Source of the DNA: Calditrichota bacterium
GTDB taxonomy: Bacteria > Calditrichota > Calditrichia > Calditrichales > J004
Assembly: GCA_003696775.1 (NCBI GenBank)
Contig: RFFS01000116.1
Coordinates: 1 to 57,694, forward strand
Length of the DNA: 57,694 nt
Direction: 5' to 3'
Part shown: positions 31,205 to 40,488 of the stretch, one piece after another
Layout: each line of letters opens with the position of its first letter
How positions within the stretch are numbered: the first letter of the stretch is position 1
Made by a program: the position numbers and the translations under genes
Notes under the pieces: generated by a model
What the model saw: the letters and a program-made list of their open reading frames with translations, nothing else
Told to the model about the DNA's origin: nothing
The model's database searches: none

Positions 31205-32665
31205 TTAAGGGTTCGATGGCGTTAAATCAAAATGGAAGGTGTAGCTTTCCGCGGGACGGAAAAATCGATTCTCGTTTATCCGGTCCGTGCCGTTCAGACG
31301 TATGCGCAATTGATGCCAACCCGGTGTTAATTGCAGGGGAACGGAACTGTTTTCGATACGATGTCCGTCCACAAACAGGCGCGCGTTAGCAGGTTCCAGT
31401 TCAAAACGTACCAAGCTGCTTTGCACATTGCCCGGGAAACGCACATCAACAGCCGTGGTATCGCCTGCGGGCAGATAAAAACGACTGATATAGGTGGCGT
31501 TGCTCAGCACGTCGCGGGTGACAAGTTCATGAAATCCTTTTAGGTACGGTCCGCTGACAAACACATCGCGGTCGGTGTTCAGAGGGGTGCCGTCCATTTC
31601 GGCTTCCACGGCTTTACCGTGGTTGCGCAGTAGTACATAGCCCATTTGTGTGGTGTGGAAACGCTGTATGGTTGTAAAGGAGAGGGCCAGGAAGGCGGCG
31701 GCCAGCAGAAAGCGCCATGTTTTCCAGCCGCGGGCCGAGGCTTTTTCGGCCATTTGCATTTTAAGGGTTTCGTCCGTGGTTTGTCCCGCCTCGTTCCCGG
31801 CGGTTTCCAGAAAGCGCGACAGGATGATCTTTTTACGGCTGCGCACCTGCCAGGGTAATGTTTTTTCCAGTTCGTGTATCATGGCCGAGGCGGTTTTAAA
31901 ACGCCGCCGTCGGTCGCGGTGCAGCGCCTTGCGGATGATGTGTTGCACCTTGCGGGGAATTTCCGGGTTGAGGACCGGCGCGGCGGTATAGCGCCCTTTA
32001 ATGATTTTTGCCAGAATTTCCGTGTTGTTGGAACCGTAAAAGGGCTTGATGCCGGTCAGCATTTCGTACAGCAGGATACCCAGCGCGTAGATATCACTTT
32101 GCGGATTCAGGGGATCGCCGTGGGCCTGTTCCGGGGACATATACGCCGGGGTTCCGACGATCAGTCCGGTCATGGTCAGCTTGGAATCGCCGTCATCCTT
32201 GGCCACGCCAAAGTCGATCAACTTCACCTTGCCATCGCGTGAAATGAGCACATTGCCGGGTTTGATATCACGGTGAATGATATTCTGATTATGGGTGTAT
32301 TCGAGGCCGCGGGCGATTTCCAGGGCGATGAGGACGGCGATGGTTACGGGAAACGGCGCCCGCCGGTCCAGCAGACTGCGCAGGTCTTCGCCGTCCACAT
32401 ATTCCATCACCAGGTAATAACTGCGTCCGTGATAGATAAAATCGTAAATGCTGAGTACGTTTTCCTGGCTGAAACCGGCGCTGAGCAGGGCCTCTTTTTT
32501 AAAACGGGCCACAATTTCCCGATTGGGGTCTTTCAGTTTTTTGATTACCACGGGTCGGCGCAGGGCCGCCTGTTGCGCTTTGTAAATTTCGGCCATACCG
32601 CCTTCACCAATTTTTTCGATGATCCGGTATCCGCCGATGGTTTGTTGTAAGTCGCTTTTGGCCAT
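31205..32665 (-). CDS. Transmembrane Ser/Thr protein kinase with extracytoplasmic PEGA-like region
   Basis: IGEGGMAEIYKAQ, VIKKL, IHRDIKPGNVLI, LIDFGVAK, GTPAYMSPEQ; TM near residue 320; C-terminal ANARLFVDGHRIENSSVPLQLTPGWHQLRI. Confidence 0.92.
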   Translation of the reverse strand: MAKSDLQQTIGGYRIIEKIGEGGMAEIYKAQQAALRRPVVIKKLKDPNREIVARFKKEALLSAGFSQENVLSIYDFIYHGRSYYLVMEYVDGEDLRSLLDRRAPFPVTIAVLIALEIARGLEYTHNQNIIHRDIKPGNVLISRDGKVKLIDFGVAKDDGDSKLTMTGLIVGTPAYMSPEQAHGDPLNPQSDIYALGILLYEMLTGIKPFYGSNNTEILAKIIKGRYTAAPVLNPEIPRKVQHIIRKALHRDRRRRFKTASAMIHELEKTLPWQVRSRKKIILSRFLETAGNEAGQTTDETLKMQMAEKASARGWKTWRFLLAAAFLALSFTTIQRFHTTQMGYVLLRNHGKAVEAEMDGTPLNTDRDVFVSGPYLKGFHELVTRDVLSNATYISRFYLPAGDTTAVDVRFPGNVQSSLVRFELEPANARLFVDGHRIENSSVPLQLTPGWHQLRIRLNGTDRINENRFFRPAESYTFHFDLTPSNP

Positions 32666-32686
32666 GGCAATCGTCCTTAATGCGGG

Positions 32687-33142
32687 TTACAGGGCGTTAT
32701 CGTACTGTTCCAGCGCGGCGGAAATGGCGGCAGCATCGGGCGCCCTGAGCAGCTCCTCACGGAATGCCTTGTTGTTAAGCAGGCGTGAAACGCGGCTGAG
32801 TAGTTTGATATGTTGGGCCGGGTTGTTTTCCGGGCCAATCAACAGCACAATGATGTGCACCGGTTTCTGATCCACCGCGTTAAAATCCAAACCGTCGGGA
32901 TGGATGCCCAGCGCCAGGGAAAAATCCGTGCAAGCCTCATTTTTGCAATGGGGAATGGCCACGCCGTTTCCCACGCCGGTTGTCATGATCTTTTCACGGG
33001 CTAAAACCGCCTGATACGCTTTCTCCGCGTCCTTCAGTTCAGGAGACAGGAGCGTAATCAATTCACGGATGGCCTCATCCCGGGTCGCGGAGGTGAGCGG
33101 AACACGTATATGTTCCGGTGTTAAATATTCGCTTAAACTCAT
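32687..33142 (-). CDS. PTS EIIA, fructose/nitrogen family
   Basis: VGNGVAIPHCKNEACTDFSLALGI active-site His region. Confidence 0.9.
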   Translation of the reverse strand: MSLSEYLTPEHIRVPLTSATRDEAIRELITLLSPELKDAEKAYQAVLAREKIMTTGVGNGVAIPHCKNEACTDFSLALGIHPDGLDFNAVDQKPVHIIVLLIGPENNPAQHIKLLSRVSRLLNNKAFREELLRAPDAAAISAALEQYDNAL

Positions 33143-33219
33143 ACCTGCTCCTGTAAAATGTCTTACTCTAACCGGGCCGTCCCGGTATCAAAGTGTTTGT
33201 CCCGCCCTGGCTGCCTGTT

Positions 33220-36200
33220 TTATTCAAACAGGTCGAGGATATCTTCCTTGGAAAGGGATTTGAAAAATGTTTCCTCGGTTGAAATCAGTTGCCGCACCAG
33301 GTCTTTTTTGCTTTGTTGCAGTCGAACGATTTTCTCTTCCACACTATCCTTGGAAATCAGTTTGTAAGCAAACACCTTGCGCGTCTGCCCGATGCGGTAG
33401 GCACGGTCGGTGGCCTGCATTTCCACCGCCGGGTTCCACCACGGGTCAAAATGGATGACATAATCGGCGGCGGTCAGGTTCAAACCGGTACCCCCGGCCT
33501 TTAAGCTGATCAGAAAGGTGCGTATATCCGGGTCTTCCTGAAATTGGGTGACCGGCTTCTCGCGGTCTTTGGTGGAACCGTCAAGATAGGAATAGAGGAT
33601 GCCGCGTTTGTCAAAGGCTTTCCTGATCAGTTGCAGCATTTGTACAAACTGACTAAAAATAAGCACTTTATGATTTTCAGAAATGATTTCTTCTACCATT
33701 TCCAGCATGGCGTCAAATTTACCGGATTCATCATCGGGATTCTTGGTGACCAGGCCGGGATGACAGGCGATTTGCCGTAATTTGGTCAGGCCTTCCAATA
33801 CTTTGAACTTGGATTTGCCCAGGCCGTTGGATTCGATTTCATCCAGGATGCTATCGCGGTAACTTTGGCGCCATTTGTCATACAAGGCCTGCTGGCTGTC
33901 GGTCATGGGCGAGTAGGTAATGCTTTCCACTTTGGGAGGCAGCTCCGTGGCCACATCTTCCTTGGTGCGCCGTAAAATAAACGGAAAAATCAGGCGGCGT
34001 AGGGTTTGGGCTACCTGAACATTTTGTTCCTTTTCGATGGGCCGCATAAAAGTGTCTTTAAAGAAGTTCTGATCGCCCAGTAAACCCGGGTTGACAAACG
34101 CGAATTGCGCCCAAAGGTCCATGGTGTTGTTTTCCACGGGCGTTCCCGTAAGCGCCAGTTTGTTGGAGGCTTCCAGCAGACGTACTGCTTTGGATGTTTC
34201 AGACATGGGGTTTTTAATGTTTTGCGATTCATCGAGAATGATGAAATTAAAGGTCAGCTCTTTCAGGAAATTGACGTCGCGGCGTAAATGGCCGTAGGTG
34301 GTCAAGATGAGCTGATATTTTTTTATACGGCGGATATCCTTGGTGCGCCGCGTGCCGTAATGCACCAGATAGCGCAGGCCGGGTGTGAATTTTTCGATCT
34401 CGCGCACCCAGTTAAAGATGACTGAAGTGGGCGCGACGATCATGCTGGTGGACTTGGGATTTTTGTTGGTTATTTCCCGAATCAGGGCCAGCGCCTGAAT
34501 GGTTTTGCCCAACCCCATGTCATCCGCCAGAATACCGCCGAAAGAAAAATCCCTCAAAAACAGCAACCAATCGTAGCCCGCCTTTTGATAATCACGAAGT
34601 TCCCCTTCAAAATTTTCGGGCGGCGGATAGCTTTTGATTTTTGTGAAGGTGTCGAGCTTTTGCAATTTCTCTTCGGTCAGGGCGTCCATTTTTCTCTGAT
34701 CCGCCTCGGCAAGCAACTTGTCCACAAAGCTCATGTGGTGATTGGCAAAACGGATGGTATTATCTCCGGTACGACCGAAGTTGATGATATAATTGAATTT
34801 CTCGATCAGTTTTTCCGGCAGACGGGCGATGGTGCCGTCACGCAGGCGCACATATTTTTTGCGGGCGCGCAGGGCGCGTTTCAGCTCTTCCAGGCTTACC
34901 GGCTCGCCGTCAAATTCCAGGTTCAGTTCCACGTCAAACCAGTCGGTCTCCGAGGATATGTTTACGCCAAAGTGTGCCGGGGCGCGCTTCACCCGGAAAT
35001 GGACCAGGCTTTCCTCGCCCATGATTTCGAATCCGGCTTCGGCCAGGGCGGGCAGGCCTTCAAACAGCCAGTCGAGAGAGTCCTCGAAGGTGGCGTAAAA
35101 CAGACCCGGCGTATCTTCGCTTATGCCGCTGTCCAGCACCTGCTCACGTATAGCCTGTTCGCGATCCAGATCCCTGTGCACCCGGATAATCTGCTGCTGC
35201 TCATTATCGTAGGACAGATATTGGTCATTGCTCTGGCTGAAGGCGATTTCGATCTCATCGTATAAAAAAGCCAGGGAGACCACCAATTGATCTTCCATCT
35301 CTTCGATGTACAGCCGGCTTTTGCTGATGTCGCGGATTTCACGAATCTCTATACCTTCCGGAAAGTCCACATAGGGGAAAATCGGCAGCTTGGCCAGATA
35401 ATCGGATATGAATTCATGGTATTCATCCTTTGTCAGGGCCACGCTTAAATCTTCATCGATGAACGATTTAATGTAGCTGTAACGCAGTGGGAAATTGCTG
35501 GAATGCAATTTCCCGTCTTTATAAAACCAGATGGGGTTGACCGTCAGGATTTTGGTGTCTTTGTCGATAACGATTTCTTCGTCATCACGTTTGAAATAGG
35601 GGCGGAAGCGGTACACATCATCTTCCTGGATAAGCCGAAAACGCATTTTCCAGGGTTTACGTCCAAAGCGGATGCGCGTGCCGATGGTTCCGTCGTCTTT
35701 TTTGATATGCAACTCACTGGTGCGCAGCAAATTGAAAATTTGTCCGGCATCCAGGCCAAATTTGAGGTAACTCGTTTCGAGTCGCCCGCGGTGATACACC
35801 GATGATTGCTGGCTCTGCAGCCGTTCCAGATAGGAAACGGCAATCAGGTCGCCCGAGGTGCGGAAAACGTTTTGCTGGGATAATTCATTGTAGGAAGGTT
35901 CCTGTACCCGGCCATAGGTTCCGTCCTTTTTCATATAAACCTTGACCGGTTTGATATTCCAGTAATTTTCCGTTATGTGTATGATGTACAACAGTTTCCA
36001 ACGCACCTCGGATGAGAATTCATCATCCACCTGCTGAATGGCGATCAGTTTTTCAAAATATTCCCGCCAGTCGGTTTCTTCTTCTTTTTTCTTTTCTTCC
36101 CGGGCGCTTTGGCCGTCAATCACTTTCAGGGCAACCGCCACGGCGTGTTTACATACGTATTTATACGGGCATGTGCAGCTCGATGTAAACGATTGGCCAT

Positions 36201-36378
36201 CCACCGTTAATTTGGTTTTATACGGATAGGTGCCCATCACCGTGGCGTGCACGGAAAGTTTGTCTTGTTTGTCAATGGTGACACGTCCGTCTTTGAAATA
36301 GTCCAGTCCCTGACGAAAAATAATATCCGGTACCTTGTCCTTAAGATCCTTGATGTCAATTTTCAATGTGTGCTCCAA
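33220..36378 (-). CDS. SNF2-family DEAD/DEAH helicase with N-terminal SWIM zinc finger
   Basis: CTCPYKYVCKHAVAV (SWIM), ADDMGLGKTIQALALI (Walker A), ILDESQNIKNP, LTGTPVENN, FDPWWNPAVEMQATDRAYRIGQTR. Confidence 0.95.
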   Translation of the reverse strand: MEHTLKIDIKDLKDKVPDIIFRQGLDYFKDGRVTIDKQDKLSVHATVMGTYPYKTKLTVDGQSFTSSCTCPYKYVCKHAVAVALKVIDGQSAREEKKKEEETDWREYFEKLIAIQQVDDEFSSEVRWKLLYIIHITENYWNIKPVKVYMKKDGTYGRVQEPSYNELSQQNVFRTSGDLIAVSYLERLQSQQSSVYHRGRLETSYLKFGLDAGQIFNLLRTSELHIKKDDGTIGTRIRFGRKPWKMRFRLIQEDDVYRFRPYFKRDDEEIVIDKDTKILTVNPIWFYKDGKLHSSNFPLRYSYIKSFIDEDLSVALTKDEYHEFISDYLAKLPIFPYVDFPEGIEIREIRDISKSRLYIEEMEDQLVVSLAFLYDEIEIAFSQSNDQYLSYDNEQQQIIRVHRDLDREQAIREQVLDSGISEDTPGLFYATFEDSLDWLFEGLPALAEAGFEIMGEESLVHFRVKRAPAHFGVNISSETDWFDVELNLEFDGEPVSLEELKRALRARKKYVRLRDGTIARLPEKLIEKFNYIINFGRTGDNTIRFANHHMSFVDKLLAEADQRKMDALTEEKLQKLDTFTKIKSYPPPENFEGELRDYQKAGYDWLLFLRDFSFGGILADDMGLGKTIQALALIREITNKNPKSTSMIVAPTSVIFNWVREIEKFTPGLRYLVHYGTRRTKDIRRIKKYQLILTTYGHLRRDVNFLKELTFNFIILDESQNIKNPMSETSKAVRLLEASNKLALTGTPVENNTMDLWAQFAFVNPGLLGDQNFFKDTFMRPIEKEQNVQVAQTLRRLIFPFILRRTKEDVATELPPKVESITYSPMTDSQQALYDKWRQSYRDSILDEIESNGLGKSKFKVLEGLTKLRQIACHPGLVTKNPDDESGKFDAMLEMVEEIISENHKVLIFSQFVQMLQLIRKAFDKRGILYSYLDGSTKDREKPVTQFQEDPDIRTFLISLKAGGTGLNLTAADYVIHFDPWWNPAVEMQATDRAYRIGQTRKVFAYKLISKDSVEEKIVRLQQSKKDLVRQLISTEETFFKSLSKEDILDLFE

Positions 36379-36500
36379 ATACGACTAATGAACATATAAT
36401 ATAAGACATTACTTTTTTCATCACCAAATCAAAATTCCATTTGTACCACATAAGATTTAAAGGCAAATTAACGGCCTGTTTTTTATCAATCGGCAGAAAA

Positions 36501-37619
36501 ATGCAGAATATCACCTCAATTGTAAAACAATTTAGCATCGGCTTCATACCGATTCTTCTTTTTTTAGTGGCGGAATCCCTTTATGGTGTCAAAACGGGTT
36601 TGCTGGTGGCCATGGTGTTCAGCGTGGGCGAATTGCTTTATTTATGGCTGCGTTATCGTAAGGTGGATGCTTTTATACTGGTGGACGTGGGGTTGCTGTT
36701 GGCCCTGGCCGGCGTTTCCGTGTTAATGAAAAGCGATTGGTTGTTTAAGCTTAAACCGGCCATTATGGAATTTATTCTGGTGTTGGTTCTGGCCGTACAT
36801 GGTTTTACACGTCATCCCGTGCTGTTGTGGATGATGCGTCGATATATGCGCGGCATGACCTTCGGGCCCGATCAGCAGGCGGTGTTGGTCACCATGGCCC
36901 GTTTTTTAAGTATTTTGTTTTTGATACATACGCTGCTGATCGTTTGGTCGGCTTTTTATGCTTCGGACGCGGTTTGGGCGTTTATTTCCGGCGGCTTGTT
37001 TTATGTAATCATGGCGGCGGTGTTTGTCGGGCAATGGTTTTGGATGCGACGCAAGGCCGCCCGGGCGCATATGGCTGAAGAATGGTTTGATCTGGTGGAT
37101 AGCCGGGGGCGCGTGGTGGGGCGCGCGCCGCGCAGCCGGGTGCATGGTCATCCGAAATATATGCATCCCGTTGTGCATCTGCATGTTGTGGACGGTCGCG
37201 GCCGCTTGCTGCTTCAAAAACGGTCGGAAGCCAAGGATTTATACGGTGGCTACTGGGATACGGCCGTGGGCGGCCACGTACACAGCGGGGAAAGCATTCC
37301 CGACGCCTTGTTGCGGGAAACCCGGGAAGAACTGGGGATCGACGCCCGTCCGGCACAACCATTATGGCGCTACGTGATGCGTAACGATTACGAGAGTGAA
37401 CTGGTGCATGTTTTTATCATGCGGCATGACGGGCCGTTTTCGTTTGACAGGGAAGAAATCGATGATGTGCGATTCTGGATGCCGGAGGATATTACACCCG
37501 ATGAGGCACAGCATACGTTTACGCCCGTATTGCTGGAAGAATTGAAGATGCTGCGGAAGGAAGGCGTGTGGCCCGTGCGGAAACAGGCGGCCTCCCGTAA
37601 AAAAAGGAAAAAGCGATGA
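36501..37619 (+). CDS. N-terminal YciB/IspZ (septation protein A)-like membrane domain fused to NUDIX hydrolase (ORF track start 36441; likely start MQNITSIVKQF)
   Basis: KQFSIGFIPILLFLVAESLYGVKTG...LYLWLRYRKVDAF YciB-like; NUDIX box GGHVHSGESIPDALLRETREELGI. Confidence 0.82.
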   Translation: MQNITSIVKQFSIGFIPILLFLVAESLYGVKTGLLVAMVFSVGELLYLWLRYRKVDAFILVDVGLLLALAGVSVLMKSDWLFKLKPAIMEFILVLVLAVHGFTRHPVLLWMMRRYMRGMTFGPDQQAVLVTMARFLSILFLIHTLLIVWSAFYASDAVWAFISGGLFYVIMAAVFVGQWFWMRRKAARAHMAEEWFDLVDSRGRVVGRAPRSRVHGHPKYMHPVVHLHVVDGRGRLLLQKRSEAKDLYGGYWDTAVGGHVHSGESIPDALLRETREELGIDARPAQPLWRYVMRNDYESELVHVFIMRHDGPFSFDREEIDDVRFWMPEDITPDEAQHTFTPVLLEELKMLRKEGVWPVRKQAASRKKRKKR

Positions 37620-38257
37620 ATCGCCGCTTTGACAGGCGTTTTTGGGATGAAGGCATCCGCTATTTATGCGGCGTGGATGAGGCCGGACGGGGGCCGCTGG
37701 CCGGGCCGGTGGTGGCGGCGGCGGTTATCATGCCGCAGGAGCCCCGTATTAACGGTGTGGAAGATTCCAAAAAATTGAACGCCGTCCAAAGAGAAAAGCT
37801 GGAAAAGAAAATCCGGGAACGGGCCATAAGCTGGGCGGTGGGGGTGGCCTCGGTGCAAGAGATTGAACAGATCAATATTTTGCAGGCCACTTTCCGCGCC
37901 ATGCGACGGGCGGTGGCCCAACTGCAACCCGCGCCCCGTTATGTGCTGGTTGATGGTCGGGATTTCCCCCGATTTGAGAGGGAATCTCGGGTGCTGCCGG
38001 GCGAGGCGGTTATCGGCGGGGACGGGCGATCTTACTCGATTGCCTGTGCTTCCATTCTGGCCAAGGTGCATCGCGACGCGCTGATGATTCGATTGGCGGA
38101 AGAATATCCGGTGTATGGGTTTGAACGTCATAAAGGATACGCTTCCCGGGAGCATATTGCCGCCATAAAAGCACACGGCCCGGCGCCCTGTCACCGGCGG
38201 AAGTTTATACGTCGTTTTGTTGAACAAAGCCATGACGGCCAGCAATCGTTGTTTTAA
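37616..38257 (+). CDS. rnhB: Ribonuclease HII
   Basis: CGVDEAGRGPLAGPVVAAAV, DSKKLNAVQREKL, SIACASILAKVHRD. Confidence 0.96.
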   Translation: MNRRFDRRFWDEGIRYLCGVDEAGRGPLAGPVVAAAVIMPQEPRINGVEDSKKLNAVQREKLEKKIRERAISWAVGVASVQEIEQINILQATFRAMRRAVAQLQPAPRYVLVDGRDFPRFERESRVLPGEAVIGGDGRSYSIACASILAKVHRDALMIRLAEEYPVYGFERHKGYASREHIAAIKAHGPAPCHRRKFIRRFVEQSHDGQQSLF

Positions 38258-38302
38258 TGGCGCCTGTTGTGTACTTTCAGGCGATTTACACGGAAAAGAA
38301 CA

Positions 38303-38869
38303 ATGGGCGAACAACGCAAACATATCATCCTGAACGGTTTTATGGGCGTGGGCAAAAGCCGTGTGGGGCGTCATCTCGCCGCGACCCTGAACCGTCCCTT
38401 TGTGGATACGGACGCGTTGGTGGAGCAACGCACGGGCAGCACCATTCGCGAACTATTTGATACGCGCGGCGAAGCGTTTTTCCGTGAAAGGGAACGGGAC
38501 GTATGCCGGGAAGTGTTCGGAGAGCAGACCCCCTCGATAATCTCAACCGGCGGTGGCGCCCTGATGCATCCGGTTCTGTTGGAAGAAGCGCGGCGTTCGG
38601 GATGGGTGGTGTTCCTGCAAAGCGCCCCTCAAACCATCTTGCAACGGGTGAAGTCCAATCGTAAACGTCCGTTGCTGGATATTGAACCGCAAGGGGATTA
38701 CGAACAGGCCCTGTTACGCCATATCGAAAACATGCTGAAGGAACGTCAGACCATGTATCTTAAATCGCATTTTACCATTCAGCGGGACGGCATGGAGGCG
38801 GAAGAAACCGCCCGAATGATTTTGGAATACATTTCACTACTCGATAAGGAATTTATAACACAGTCATGA
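38303..38869 (+). CDS. aroK: Shikimate kinase (ORF track start 38267; likely start MGEQRKH)
   Basis: IILNGFMGVGKSRVGRHLA, FVDTDALVEQRTGSTI, ISTGGGALM. Confidence 0.93.
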   Translation: MGEQRKHIILNGFMGVGKSRVGRHLAATLNRPFVDTDALVEQRTGSTIRELFDTRGEAFFRERERDVCREVFGEQTPSIISTGGGALMHPVLLEEARRSGWVVFLQSAPQTILQRVKSNRKRPLLDIEPQGDYEQALLRHIENMLKERQTMYLKSHFTIQRDGMEAEETARMILEYISLLDKEFITQS

Positions 38870-39957
38870 AACCCCACTCTGTCATCACAGTCCAACTTCC
38901 GCAACAGGCCTATGATATCCATTACGGCCCCGGTTTGCTTGAACAGGCCGGCCGGCTGATACCGGAACCGGAAAAATATCGTCAGGTCGCCCTGATTACC
39001 CATCCCCGTCTGTATCGTTTATACGGAGCCGCTTTAATGGATAACCTGCCCGCCGATGAAAAAACGGTGATCGAACTGCCGGAAGGCGAAACATCCAAAA
39101 GCGCGGAAACTTTGATGACCCTTTACACCCGACTGTTGGAGGCGCGATTTGAACGCGGCGCTCTGATCATTGCCCTGGGCGGTGGTGTGATCGGTGATGT
39201 GGCGGGTTACGCGGCGGCCACCTATTTACGTGGCGTCGCCCTGGTACAGTGTCCCACCACGTTGCTGGCCCAGGTAGATAGCAGCATAGGCGGGAAAACG
39301 GGCATCAATCATCCGCTTGGTAAAAACCTGATCGGCGCCTTTAAACAACCTTTGTGCGTGCTGGCCGATACGGATGTGTTGCGTACCCTGCCCGACGCGG
39401 AAATCCGGTGTGGTATGGGCGAAGTGCTTAAATACGGTTTTATCGGCCCGGCAGAGTGGCCGGTTTATCTTGAAAATCATCTCGGGGAAGCCCTCAACGG
39501 GGATATCGACGTGTTAACCCGACTGGTGGGCGATTCGGCCCGGCAGAAAGCGCGGGTGGTGGAGCAGGATGAAAAAGAAAGCGGCCTGCGCATGATTTTG
39601 AATTTCGGTCATACCTTCGGGCACGCGCTCGAGGCGGAGTTTGCCTACGGCGGATTGAAACACGGGGAAGCGGTAATTCTCGGCATGCGTTGCGCCCTGT
39701 GGTACGCGCGGGAAGAAGGTTTTATGAACGCGGATGATTATGCGCGGGGGATGGCGTTATTGAATCGCGTGCCCGTCGCTTACGATGCGCGACGGATTGA
39801 TCCGGAGAAGCTCTGGCAGCGTATGTTGCTGGATAAAAAGGTGAAAGGCGGGGCCGTGCGCCTTATTTTGGTGGATAAGCCGGGTGTCTGGCGGTTGCAT
39901 CCCGCGGATCCACAACGCGTGAAAATGGCTTTTGAAAGCCTGCGGGCCGGGATATGA
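38866..39957 (+). CDS. aroB: 3-dehydroquinate synthase
   Basis: LIIALGGGVIGDVAGYAAATYLRGV, PTTLLAQVDSSIGGKTGINHPLGKN, LNFGHTFGHALE. Confidence 0.97.
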   Translation: MKPHSVITVQLPQQAYDIHYGPGLLEQAGRLIPEPEKYRQVALITHPRLYRLYGAALMDNLPADEKTVIELPEGETSKSAETLMTLYTRLLEARFERGALIIALGGGVIGDVAGYAAATYLRGVALVQCPTTLLAQVDSSIGGKTGINHPLGKNLIGAFKQPLCVLADTDVLRTLPDAEIRCGMGEVLKYGFIGPAEWPVYLENHLGEALNGDIDVLTRLVGDSARQKARVVEQDEKESGLRMILNFGHTFGHALEAEFAYGGLKHGEAVILGMRCALWYAREEGFMNADDYARGMALLNRVPVAYDARRIDPEKLWQRMLLDKKVKGGAVRLILVDKPGVWRLHPADPQRVKMAFESLRAGI

Positions 39958-40050
39958 AACCAACATTATTTGTCATTGGAATAACAGTCGGTTAATATTT
40001 GTACGGATATATATATTAACATCGGGAAATGATCATAATCAGGGGAAGCC

Positions 40051-40485
40051 ATGCGTATTCTTGTCATAAACGGACCGAATTTAAATTTGCTGGGCCGGCG
40101 CGAGCCGGATGTCTATGGGCACGCCTCGCTCGAGGAAGTCAACGCTTTTATCCGCGGATATTTTAAAAAGACGGAAATCGATTTCTTTCAGTCTAATCAT
40201 GAAGGCGCCATATTGGACAAGCTGCATGCCGCATCCGAAGTTTATGACGGTATCGTGATCAATCCCGGCGCGTTAACCCATTACGCGTATGCCCTGCACG
40301 ATGCCATCAAGGCGATACGGCCGCCGGTGATGGAGGTACATTTAAGTAATATCCACGCCCGTGAATCCTTTCGGACGCAATCGGTGGTGGCCCCGGTCGC
40401 CCGGGGCACGATCAGCGGGCTGGGGCCCTACGGTTACGTGTTGGCCATCCGTGCGCTGGTTCATTTCGCTAAAAAAGGAAACTGA
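40051..40485 (+). CDS. aroQ: Type II 3-dehydroquinate dehydratase
   Basis: ILVINGPNLNLLGRREPDVYG, FFQSNHEGAILDKLH, INPGALTHYAYALHDAI, EVHLSNIHARE. Confidence 0.96.
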   Translation: MRILVINGPNLNLLGRREPDVYGHASLEEVNAFIRGYFKKTEIDFFQSNHEGAILDKLHAASEVYDGIVINPGALTHYAYALHDAIKAIRPPVMEVHLSNIHARESFRTQSVVAPVARGTISGLGPYGYVLAIRALVHFAKKGN

Positions 40486-40488
40486 CCG

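Noticed and set aside
34585-35265. 226-aa plus-strand ORF inside the SNF2 helicase gene
   Set aside because: Antisense shadow; no domain signature.
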